In this document: positions 7,496 through 14,321 of the stretch, piece after piece | Numbering within the stretch: position 1 is the stretch's first letter | Layout of the letters: each line of letters starts with the position of its first letter | Origin: Woodsholea maritima DSM 17123 | GTDB taxonomy: Bacteria > Pseudomonadota > Alphaproteobacteria > Caulobacterales > Maricaulaceae | Length of the DNA: 64,000 nt | Direction of reading: 5' to 3' | Assembly (NCBI RefSeq): GCF_000382325.1 | Contig: NZ_KB908056.1 | Location: forward strand, 1-64,000 | Notes under the pieces: model-generated | What the model saw: only the letters and a program-made list of their open reading frames with translations | What the model was told of the DNA's origin: nothing | The model's database searches: none | Made by a program: the position numbers and the translations under genes

Positions 7496-8128
7496 TAAAC
7501 ACTTAAGATGCTATCTAGCAGGAACTCAAGGGATGGGCTAGTCGATGCAACTAGAAATTATAGATGACTGATGTCTTACCGATGTGGTCATAGATTCGTT
7601 CGCGAAAGTTTCATTTTGAAACCTTGCATTGTTAAATTGTTTCATCCTTTTCATAACTGATGTGCCATAAATGGCGTTGTGCGAGATGTGAGCTAAAGCT
7701 CGTTGCGCAAGGAGTGCGTTGTAGTACAACGCCGTCCTTGGCAAGGGGACCCGTTAGCACGTCCCCGTTGCATCCCCCCGGCGGTGGCTTGATTGTCTCT
7801 GATCCCGTTTCGCTCTCCTGGCACCGGGTTTGCGCTTGGCATCATAGCTGATGTTGCGCATGCCGGTGGGGAGGCTCAGGTGGGACCGATCAATCAAGCC
7901 AGTAAACGCGCGCGCGTTTAATCCGCGCTTAGGGAAGCTTCCATGCTCCCCTAAGAACCCCATGGCCATGTCATGGAGACACGTTCCGTGGGACGCTTTC
8001 AGCGCGACCAATTCTTGGGGACCAACCCTGCGCGGATTGGATGGCGATCAGGTCTTTCGAAACCCGATACCTCCAAGCCTGTTTTGCTGCCGATGTGAGG
8101 CGGCGTGTGTTTATATAATGGGGATGTA
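7496..8128. other. Intergenic block without a convincing gene
   Basis: The stretch separates the toxin locus from the RES operon. Its left part is AT-rich. Positions ~7740-8100 switch to GC-rich sequence unlike its surroundings, with short open frames on both strands that show no recognisable family. It contains an inverted repeat around 7929-7957 (CTTAGGG(A)AG ... CTCCCCTAAG). I considered a decayed transposase or a structured RNA but found no signature for either. The composition change suggests an old insertion. Confidence 0.4.
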
Positions 8129-9181
8129 CTAGTCATAGAGTCTGTATCGCACGCTTACAGACTCTATGATCACGGTTTCAACATCGGGCTCAGCGCTGAT
8201 GTCAGGGTTGAACAGCGCCAAATTCATTCCGGCTTCGATGGAGCTAGCGTATGCAACACCATCAAAGCCCTGCTTCTTGATAAACTCGCAAAGATACTGA
8301 CTGGGAATGTAATTGATCGCGGCGGCAGTTGGCACAACGGGCCTAGTTAATTCCGCGCCCAAGTTCTCCAGAAACTCGACATCCCCTCGTAGAGCGGGAA
8401 GGTCGCTATCATCAAACTGGAATGGTGAGATGCTTGCGCGTGGATTTCTGAGGTCTGCAATTTTTAGATTGTCTGGGGTGTTAAAGGTGCCCACACAAAC
8501 GGTTTCACCGGGGTGGGGGCGAACTTCCGCTACCGCAGTCTTTTTGCTCGATGCTAGATACAAGTAGGGGATGCCTGCTGGATTGGCTCGCCCTTGCCCA
8601 GCACGCATTTTGGGTGGCGCTCCCATTTCATCCGCGCCAAACTGTCGACCATCCTTGACGATTCGCGCCCTAAACCACTGAGTGGGGAGATATATAGAAT
8701 CAAGCAGGAGCTGATCCAACAATTCTGCTAGTCGTTCTTTGTTAAAGTCAGAATCTGGGAAAAAACGATTTCGATGTTGTAGCTCCTCCTTTAAGTCTCG
8801 CCAACGGTCTAAATTGACCGTCTGACACTGTTCTGACGGTGAGAAATTCCGCCGCACGATTTCGCCATCGTCAAGAATTTCCGCGAGGAGAATTTGAGCT
8901 TTCTCCGCTGACATGGACGCTGTCTTGAAAATTAGCCAATCGCCCATCAACCACTCAACAAGAGGTCGGCCACCTTCGTCGTCAGGAACATAAACTCCGA
9001 TTACGGCACCGAATTGGTCACCCAGTGATCGCGGGGTGACCAATTGTTGGTTAGTCGCTTTGCAGAATGAGCAGCGGCCTGTGCATTCGCTTAGTGTGGG
9101 AATGATTTCCTCGCGAAGGTGACGATCTCCGAAGCATTCCGCACAACACAATTTTTCGACGAGCGGCATAGCTCTAGTCAT
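8129..9181 (-). CDS. HEPN/RES N-terminal and RES domain protein (probable toxin/effector)
   Basis: The product is 350 residues. Residues ~10-45 form a Cys-rich zinc-ribbon-like start (Cys12, Cys13, Cys16, Cys33, Cys37, Cys40), as in the HEPN/RES N-terminal domain. Residues ~165-345 form a RES domain with its hallmarks: 'WFRAR' (170s), 'GRANPAGIPYLYLA' (197-210), 'TAVAEVRPHPG', 'YIPSQYLCEFIKKQGFDGVA' and 'NLALFNP'. RES toxins of type II systems break down NAD+ or ADP-ribosylate targets; this long version without a Xre-type antitoxin is a known variant with an unknown trigger. The start overlaps the end of the sce7725-like gene by eight bases, so it is the last gene of a coupled operon. A perfect 14 bp hairpin lies inside its 3' end. 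Confidence 0.85.
   Translation of the reverse strand: MTRAMPLVEKLCCAECFGDRHLREEIIPTLSECTGRCSFCKATNQQLVTPRSLGDQFGAVIGVYVPDDEGGRPLVEWLMGDWLIFKTASMSAEKAQILLAEILDDGEIVRRNFSPSEQCQTVNLDRWRDLKEELQHRNRFFPDSDFNKERLAELLDQLLLDSIYLPTQWFRARIVKDGRQFGADEMGAPPKMRAGQGRANPAGIPYLYLASSKKTAVAEVRPHPGETVCVGTFNTPDNLKIADLRNPRASISPFQFDDSDLPALRGDVEFLENLGAELTRPVVPTAAAINYIPSQYLCEFIKKQGFDGVAYASSIEAGMNLALFNPDISAEPDVETVIIESVSVRYRLYD
8133..8169. repeat. Perfect 14 bp inverted repeat at the 3' end of the RES gene
   Basis: Arms tcatagagtctgta (8133-8146) and tacagactctatga (8156-8169) pair perfectly around a 9-base loop. The hairpin lies inside the last codons of the RES gene. No T-run follows on the minus strand, so it is not a standard intrinsic terminator. 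It could stabilise the mRNA 3' end or be a trace of recombination. Confidence 0.7.
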
Positions 9182-10124
9182 CTCGTCCTAAATATTCGGA
9201 CAGTGTCTCGATGTGGTGGATCATCGAAAGTTTCTTCACATAGCCTAGGCCTGGATAATGCCCTCTCGCGTGAAGGTCCCGAAACTCTTGCATCGCTGTG
9301 GTTTCAAATATCTTGCAATCCGCAGAATCTAGTTCCCGGATTAGTTTTCGCAATGCCTCGGCGAATTTACCGGCTGGGTTCTGAGGGGACTCTTGACTGT
9401 CCGACTTAAAGTGATGGACGTCCATCACGTCGTCTCGCTCATCATCGATATAGGTGATGTGGATGGCTACGGTATACGCTGGGCCTCCGCCCTCGGAGTA
9501 ATCATCCCCGACGATCAGGAAGTCTCCGAACCCTGTCATGTTCTCGTCTTCGTAGGTGATATGTAGGTCGGAAAAGAATTCAGAATCAGGATGATCGCGA
9601 TTTCTCCGCCGTTCAAACCCATCGCTTACCAAGATGCGTGATGCATGTCCTCGGAAATGGCGTCGATACAACCTGCCGCCACTGCGTTCGTCTATGAAGA
9701 TGCTAGTAGTGATATTCGGGAAGTCGGCCACGACACCGGCCAAAGCCCCTCCATCTGCGAACCCGTAGTGGATGATTGCGACCTCTTGGTCAGAATAAAG
9801 ATCGCAAAGGCCCCGAATTTCGTCGAGTTCCGCTTCTTCATCCAACATCAGACCTATAACAAGCTGATCTGTGTCGCGAAATGTTTCGGTCAGCAATTGG
9901 GTGATGGGCATATGGTTTCTGGCGTGATCACCAATCGCTGGATTGGCGATGACAATCGCTTGGGCGCCTTCCTCGAACAGAGCATCTAGGGCGCGGGTCA
10001 ACCCGGACAACTGCCCCTTCACTGGCTCAATGATCGGCACAAAGCCGCTTGCGGCGATAAGTGACGCCCTGTCCCGTAGGGTGATCAATTCGTATTGCTT
10101 GCCGCGAAAATATGGATGATACAT
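9174..10124 (-). CDS. sce7725 family protein
   Basis: The product is 316 residues from the ATG at 10124. This start is chosen because members of the family typically begin MY-PY-RGKQ-EL, here 'MYHPYFRGKQYELITLRD'; a GTG at 10136 would add four residues and lacks a ribosome binding site. The body is alternating helix/strand, which fits a barrel-like fold (for example 'QLVIGLMLDEEAELDEI', 'QEVAIIHYGFADGG'). No catalytic motif is certain to me. The family is distantly related to 'beta family' proteins. It is found beside sce7726 family genes, as here: the upstream stop (10127) lies three bases before this start and its own 3' end overlaps the RES gene. The three genes must be made together. Confidence 0.75.
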   Translation of the reverse strand: MYHPYFRGKQYELITLRDRASLIAASGFVPIIEPVKGQLSGLTRALDALFEEGAQAIVIANPAIGDHARNHMPITQLLTETFRDTDQLVIGLMLDEEAELDEIRGLCDLYSDQEVAIIHYGFADGGALAGVVADFPNITTSIFIDERSGGRLYRRHFRGHASRILVSDGFERRRNRDHPDSEFFSDLHITYEDENMTGFGDFLIVGDDYSEGGGPAYTVAIHITYIDDERDDVMDVHHFKSDSQESPQNPAGKFAEALRKLIRELDSADCKIFETTAMQEFRDLHARGHYPGLGYVKKLSMIHHIETLSEYLGRDD

Positions 10125-10126
10125 GC

Positions 10127-11017
10127 CTATGCCCACTCCAAGGCGTCGCTAATAGATAAGCCCATCGTGCTAATCAATCGGCTGTGATCTTGCCGACGAA
10201 TCTTCGAAGTGAGGGCTGCTGAGTATAGGCACGATGGAAGTTCATTCACCAATTCCGAAAGCGCAGTCAGCTTGCGCGTGTGCTTCAGGGTGCTGACCAT
10301 TTGTGTGTGTGCAACGCTACCAGGGATTTGAATAAAAAGTTCGCGGCAGGCGTCATATAAGCGCGTGTTTGGCACTTCCGGGACATCAATCAACAAGTTG
10401 CGAAGTATGATCTGAGCCTCGTGTAAATTTATTGACTCAAAGATTGTATCTGCCCGAGTTCGTTCCGGCTTGTTTTCGCCTGTACGGATTGTTGAAATCC
10501 GATGCTTTGAGGAAAGCTCCATGACGCCTATCTCTGGCGGGGTCATGTCTAGGACGTGATCAGTATGGTTTTCTCCGACGATGACGTTCACTGTCGCAAA
10601 AACGTTCATATACGCGCCTATCTGCCGTTCTAGACGCGTGAGCGTGTCTCGTTCGGATTTGATTTCATAGACGGTCCCAGTGCCATTGAGGATAACAACG
10701 TCCGCTTTGCAATCCCCCACCCGAAACTCTGTGATCATCGATGCGGTCTGTAGGGAGTGAGTACCCAGTAACACCTTGTTCGTAATTGCCGATTTATAAA
10801 TGTACTCGTGACGATGTGCCTTGCGACGCAGCGCGCGGAATGCAATCTGAAAGCATTTTTCGAGAGTTTCCGTCGGGAGAAGTTGTTCGGCCAAGCCAGA
10901 TTCGCGTAATAGGCGGGCAAGCAGGGGCGAGCCGCCGTAACGACTCAGTTCTTGAAGAACTTTGGCCGAAAACAAGCGAGCGGTTGCGGAAATGTCTATG
11001 TTTTCAATATTCTTCAT
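10127..11017 (-). CDS. sce7726 family protein with PD-(D/E)XK nuclease-like core
   Basis: The product is 296 residues with AAGGGGAAAG as ribosome binding site before the ATG at 11017. The N-terminal third is helical ('LQELSRYGGSPLLARLLRES'). Residues ~93-150 look like a PD-(D/E)XK restriction-endonuclease fold: 'MITEFRVGDCKADVVILN' (Glu97, Asp106) then 'TVYEIKSERDTL' (Glu118-x-Lys120) and a glutamine in 'RLERQIGAY'. The fold usually cuts DNA or RNA. The family normally occurs next to sce7725 genes, and here it heads the sce7726-sce7725-RES operon, read leftward from a promoter in 11018-11140. A nuclease-like sensor with a RES effector is a plausible anti-phage arrangement, but this is inference. 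Confidence 0.75.
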   Translation of the reverse strand: MKNIENIDISATARLFSAKVLQELSRYGGSPLLARLLRESGLAEQLLPTETLEKCFQIAFRALRRKAHRHEYIYKSAITNKVLLGTHSLQTASMITEFRVGDCKADVVILNGTGTVYEIKSERDTLTRLERQIGAYMNVFATVNVIVGENHTDHVLDMTPPEIGVMELSSKHRISTIRTGENKPERTRADTIFESINLHEAQIILRNLLIDVPEVPNTRLYDACRELFIQIPGSVAHTQMVSTLKHTRKLTALSELVNELPSCLYSAALTSKIRRQDHSRLISTMGLSISDALEWA

Positions 11018-11144
11018 CTTTCCCCTTAGAGTGCACTTGTTACCGTATGCACCACCTGAATTCTAGAATAATTAACAGGATAATGAAACTGAAATCTAGA
11101 GCCATTATATTAAAAGAATCTGATGATTAGGTGGTTTTTGAAGT

Positions 11145-11291
11145 GTGAGTTCGGTCATGCCGGACGGCGGTGGATGGTTTAAGTGGTTCGGCAATAACAA
11201 CCTCTACATGGAGGTCTTAAGCTGGGACAAGGTGCTGCGTGACGCCGAAATGCGCAACAGTATCTTCTTCCATAAGCTTGGCATCAAATAA
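11145..11291 (+). pseudogene. C-terminal remnant of an unidentified gene
   Basis: An open frame from GTG 11145 or ATG 11157 to TAA 11291 encodes about 44-48 residues, 'GGGWFKWFGNNNLYMEVLSW' followed by 'AEMRNSIFFHKLGIK'. It has a sensible codon pattern and looks like the C-terminal tail of a longer enzyme; the missing part would lie where AT-rich island DNA now sits (11018-11140). No ribosome binding site is convincing. Family not recognised. The remaining bases 11292-11458 hold an inverted repeat near 11363-11390 (cgccacggccttaaggccccg) and the leader of ardA, but no other gene. Confidence 0.35.
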
Positions 11292-11458
11292 TGTTTTGTC
11301 TTTGTCTCCCCTGCCTTGAATACCCGCAAAATAGCGGCTGCCATGCCGGTCACAACAGTCCTTCCGCGCCACGGCCTTAAGGCCCCGTGAAGGCTATTGT
11401 GTCCGCCATTTAAGATCACCCGCTGTTCCTTTTTGCGTTCAAAGCAAAGGAGGAACAC

Positions 11459-11962
11459 ATGACCAACATTTATCACGCTACACCTTACGATATTTCAGCA
11501 ACGGGCTTTTACTTCAGCACTTACGAAGATTATCTCGAAAAATTCGCATCTCACCGCAATGAATATGGTGATCCGGTCGAGGAATATGAAATCCAGTTCA
11601 TCGACGGCGATAATTATGAGGTTTTTTCAGCCATCGGTGTCAATCAGGCCAATCTCAAGCTTTGGTTCGAAGCGTTCGAGGCTCTGGACGAAGATGATGC
11701 CGTCAAGGTGATTTATTTGGCCGATCACTTGGGCTGTACAACCGATGAGGTTTTGGGCCATCTTGATGATGTTTATCTTTTTAAGGGTGCGGCGCTCGAA
11801 TATGCCGAGCGTTATATCGAGGATACCGGGCTCTTAAGCGAAATCCCAGAACATTTGCGTTATTACTTCGATACCGAAGCCTTCGCGCGGGACATGGTCC
11901 TGGGCGGTGACATCACTGAGGTTGAAATCATGGGTCAAAAATGGGTTGCGTGTCCCCATTGA
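11459..11962 (+). CDS. ardA: ArdA-type antirestriction protein
   Basis: The product is 167 residues, a usual ArdA length, very acidic (a DNA mimic). Family features are visible in order: 'ISATGFYFSTYEDYLEKFAS' at the start, 'EEYEIQFID' (~40-48), 'NYEVFSAIGVNQANLKLWFE' in the centre, 'YIEDTGLLSEIPEHLRYYFD' and 'EAFARDMVLGG' toward the end. ArdA binds and blocks type I restriction enzymes, protecting incoming plasmid or conjugative DNA. AAAGGAGGAACAC gives a near-perfect ribosome binding site. It is convergent with the relaxase gene 24 bases away, so it belongs to the mobilizable element. The sister gene family is carried on ICEs and plasmids. Confidence 0.85.
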   Translation: MTNIYHATPYDISATGFYFSTYEDYLEKFASHRNEYGDPVEEYEIQFIDGDNYEVFSAIGVNQANLKLWFEAFEALDEDDAVKVIYLADHLGCTTDEVLGHLDDVYLFKGAALEYAERYIEDTGLLSEIPEHLRYYFDTEAFARDMVLGGDITEVEIMGQKWVACPH

Positions 11963-11985
11963 CACGCCTTGCACGATACAATGCC

Positions 11986-13386
11986 TCACCGCTCACGCTC
12001 ACGCTCCGGCCCCGGAGCGGGGCGGTTTTTGTTTATGCCATGAAGACGCTCCCTGGCTGTTGGGCGTTGGCGCAAGCGGCTTAGCGCCTCTTGATGTCTG
12101 GCGGAGATGCCGGGCGGCGCGTGGGGTTGAGCGGCCCTGTCAAAGGCGAGTTTGGCTGAAGCCTGAGCCTGAGTGTTTTTGCGCAAGGTTTCATAGTGCT
12201 GGCGCTGCGCCTCAAGGCGTAATTCCAGGGCCTTTGCCTGCTGGCGCGCCTGTTCGCGTTTTTGGTCCAGGTTTTTGCGTTGATCAATATGGCTAAGGAT
12301 TAAGGCGTCTTTTTGTGCCCGGTCGCGTAAGTGAGCCTGATAGGCGTCATGCTCGTTCTGCCGGGTGATCCGGCGATGTTCCCCGCGCAAATGGTCCCAT
12401 ACCCCTTTCAGGCCCGGCCTAAACCGTGCCTGTCTTTCGCGCGCTTCGGCCCAGTGGCGGCTTTCTATGTCTTTGGCTTGTTGTTCGCGTTCTGCGCGTT
12501 GACGTGTGATCAGCGCTTGCTTGCGGGCTTCAAACGCTTCGGCCTCGGCCTGATCCTTCTGCGCGGCTTCGTGTTTTAATCGCTCCATCGCCGCGATCAT
12601 GCCGCGCGCGATTTTGTCCCTGGCTTCATCCATGGAGGGTAGAGCCGCCGCACCGCCAAGGCGCTGGCGTATGTCCCTGGCCTTAACGCCCGCATAGCGG
12701 GCCAGCGCATAGGGCTCGCCCGTATGATCAACCGCCACAAAACCGCGCCGATCACCGCGCGCGAGGGTTAAGCCGCGGTCTTCCAAAGCGTGGGTCAGCG
12801 CCGCCGGGCTGTCAGAAATCGCCCAGGCCTCTTGAATGGCGGCCTTAATTTCTCTGGGGTTGACGCCCTGGCGCTGGCATTGCTGCCATTCTTCCAGGGA
12901 ATAATTTTTAGGGTCCCGCAAGGACCGATCCGTCATGCCGCGCGGGGTGTCCCATCCATGTTCACGGTAAAGCTGCCGCGATAAATCACGCAGCTTATAG
13001 CCCGAATGGGAGAGCTGAATGGCTTTCATGGTATCTGGGTCGATGCGGCTCCACACCGCGTGGGCATGGCGGCGGCCTTCTTTTTCATGAAACACGACGG
13101 CGCGGGGCTGTCCGCCTAAGCCTAAGCGCTCTTCAGCTTGGTCAATGGCGGATTCGAAGGTCTCGGTGCGAACCTGCTGATCGGGCGGCGGGTTCAAACT
13201 TAAGGAAAAGAGATATTGCTTACACCGTGTTGCCCGGCTGAGCGCCTCAACCTCCCGCAAAGCGCCTTTGAGATCACTGGCCACAAAACCGCGCAGCTCA
13301 TGAACGCTGACATGATCATTCTCATCCTTGAGCAGATGCGCCGCCAAATCACGCGCGCCGCCGCGTTGATTACCGATCAGGATCAT
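11986..13386 (-). CDS. Relaxase/mobilization nuclease (MobA/VirD2-like)
   Basis: The product is 466 residues. The N-terminal ~180 residues are the nicking domain, with the histidine triad seen as 'GRRHAHAVWSRID' and an upstream 'VVFHEKEG'; 'MILIGNQRGGARDLAAHLLK' is the common relaxase start in this family. The central and C-terminal parts (residues ~260-450) are a long charged Gln/Arg/Ala coiled coil, with Arg-rich end 'PGPERERER'. The enzyme nicks at oriT and leads the strand into a recipient through another element's secretion system. The ATG overlaps the mobC stop in ATGA. No type IV secretion genes lie in the window, so the element is mobilizable rather than self-transmissible as far as can be seen. 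Confidence 0.85.
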   Translation of the reverse strand: MILIGNQRGGARDLAAHLLKDENDHVSVHELRGFVASDLKGALREVEALSRATRCKQYLFSLSLNPPPDQQVRTETFESAIDQAEERLGLGGQPRAVVFHEKEGRRHAHAVWSRIDPDTMKAIQLSHSGYKLRDLSRQLYREHGWDTPRGMTDRSLRDPKNYSLEEWQQCQRQGVNPREIKAAIQEAWAISDSPAALTHALEDRGLTLARGDRRGFVAVDHTGEPYALARYAGVKARDIRQRLGGAAALPSMDEARDKIARGMIAAMERLKHEAAQKDQAEAEAFEARKQALITRQRAEREQQAKDIESRHWAEARERQARFRPGLKGVWDHLRGEHRRITRQNEHDAYQAHLRDRAQKDALILSHIDQRKNLDQKREQARQQAKALELRLEAQRQHYETLRKNTQAQASAKLAFDRAAQPHAPPGISARHQEALSRLRQRPTARERLHGINKNRPAPGPERERER

Positions 13387-13814
13387 GGCGGGCCTCCGGG
13401 CTTAAGGCCGAGCCCAGCCATCAACGCATCACGCATCGCCTCAATGTCGGCGCAAGCCTCATGCAGCTCATCAATCAGCTCCGGCGTGACCGGCAATGCG
13501 CCCATATGGGCGGCTTTGGCGATTTGATTGAGGTTTGACGACAGGCGCGATTGCCCGAGCGCACTTAAAAGCCGGGCTAGAGCCACCTCATCGGCGCGGG
13601 GTTTACGGCGCTCGCTGGCGCGCTTTGACACCTTATCGCCCAGCAATTGATCACGGATATAAGCCCCCAGGGGCCGCCCGCCCGCCATCGCGTCCAGCGC
13701 CGCGCGCTCTTCAAAGGTCAAACGCAAGGAAAAAGGCGGGGGCGAACCCGCCTTGGGCTTGCCTGCGCGGGCAAAGGATTTGGCCGCAGAAGCCTTGCTC
13801 TCCGGGGCCTTCAT
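13383..13814 (-). CDS. MobC-like plasmid mobilization accessory protein
   Basis: The product is 143 residues. The first ~25 residues are a basic Ala/Lys-rich tail; 'FSLRLTFEERAALDAMAGGR' (residues ~28-48) is the ribbon-helix-helix-like DNA-binding part; 'LARLLSALGQSRLSSNLNQI' followed by 'AKAAHMGALPVTPELIDEL' is the characteristic MobC segment. MobC proteins open oriT and recruit the relaxase. The gene sits directly upstream of the relaxase with an ATGA overlap, and its own start overlaps the stop of the small frame 13811-13927. oriT is expected just upstream, in 13928-14030, but I cannot mark it. Confidence 0.8.
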   Translation of the reverse strand: MKAPESKASAAKSFARAGKPKAGSPPPFSLRLTFEERAALDAMAGGRPLGAYIRDQLLGDKVSKRASERRKPRADEVALARLLSALGQSRLSSNLNQIAKAAHMGALPVTPELIDELHEACADIEAMRDALMAGLGLKPGGPP

Positions 13815-13927
13815 GAATCCATCCCCAGATTATTAGATGACCCCTGATCCAAATGCTCGAGTTCACGCGTCCAATCATCTAAAACACTGAAAAGCTGGTT
13901 CAAGTCGAGTTGGTCGACCTGCACCAT
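13811..13927 (-). CDS. 38-residue leader gene coupled to mobC
   Basis: A short frame runs from ATG 13927 to TGA 13811, encoding 'MVQVDQLDLNQLFSVLDDWT' and 18 more residues. Its TGA overlaps the mobC ATG (ATGA), the same coupling as between mobC and the relaxase, which supports real translation. AAGAGAAAA precedes the ATG. It is acidic and amphipathic; function unknown, possibly a regulator or a translational leader for mobC. Confidence 0.5.
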   Translation of the reverse strand: MVQVDQLDLNQLFSVLDDWTRELEHLDQGSSNNLGMDS

Positions 13928-14027
13928 TTTTCTCTTAAAAATTAAGTTCCTCGCTCACGCTGCGGGCGCGCGGTCGCGCTTGCGGCCCGATAGGCCGTTT
14001 AAAGCGCCCTCAAATATAAAAGCGAAT

Positions 14028-14115
14028 TGTCATCCCGGACGAACTTTAGTGAGATCCGGGATCTATCGAGTTTGCCATGAAAGCGCATAGATCCCCGATC
14101 ACGTCGGGGATGACA
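14028..14115. repeat. Dispersed palindromic repeat, copy 1
   Basis: An 88 bp unit with ends TGTCATCCCGG and CGGGGATGACA and internal arms ATCCGGGATCTATCGAG / CATAGATCCCCGATC around GTTTGCCATGAAAG. The same unit occurs at 32652-32739, 32784-32871, 40996-41083 (inverted) and 56665-56752. It can fold into a long hairpin. A REP or MITE-like family of extragenic elements fits best. The bases 13928-14027 hold no gene. Confidence 0.85.
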
Positions 14116-14130
14116 GGTTTTTTATAAAGT

Positions 14131-14270
14131 CCTCGCTGACGCTGCGGGCGCGCGCTCGCGCTGGCGAACCTATGGTTCGATTATCTATACATCCTCGCTG
14201 ACGCTGCGGGCGCGCGCTCGCGCTGGCGAACCTATGGTTCGATTATCTATACATCCTCGCTAACGCTAGG
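14131..14270. repeat. 62 bp tandem repeat, two full units and a partial third
   Basis: The unit cctcgctgacgctgcgggcg... ending ...gattatctatacat starts at 14131, repeats exactly at 14193, and breaks off in a third partial copy at 14255 (cctcgctaacgctagg). Each unit holds an inverted repeat (gcgcgcgctcgcgc, and gaacctatggttc). A looser relative starts near 13950 and others are in 56190-56240 and 56535-56570. No coding frame runs through it. Confidence 0.9.
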
Positions 14271-14321
14271 AGGACACAGCAATAAGGATCGCGGCCCCGG
14301 ACGTGATCCGGGGTCCAGAGA

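Noticed and set aside
7740-8100. Possible structured RNA (tmRNA-like) or transposase remnant
   Set aside because: The region is GC-rich with hairpins, but no tmRNA tag reading frame, RNase P or other signature was found, and short frames gave no transposase motif.
8133-8169. Hairpin as an intrinsic terminator of the RES operon
   Set aside because: It lies inside the coding end and no T-run follows on the minus strand.
12100-13400. Plus-strand frames opposite the relaxase
   Set aside because: Shadows of the relaxase and MobC genes without known motifs.
13928-14030. oriT site of the mobilizable element
   Set aside because: Expected here, but no recognisable nic site or conserved inverted repeat could be assigned from sequence alone.
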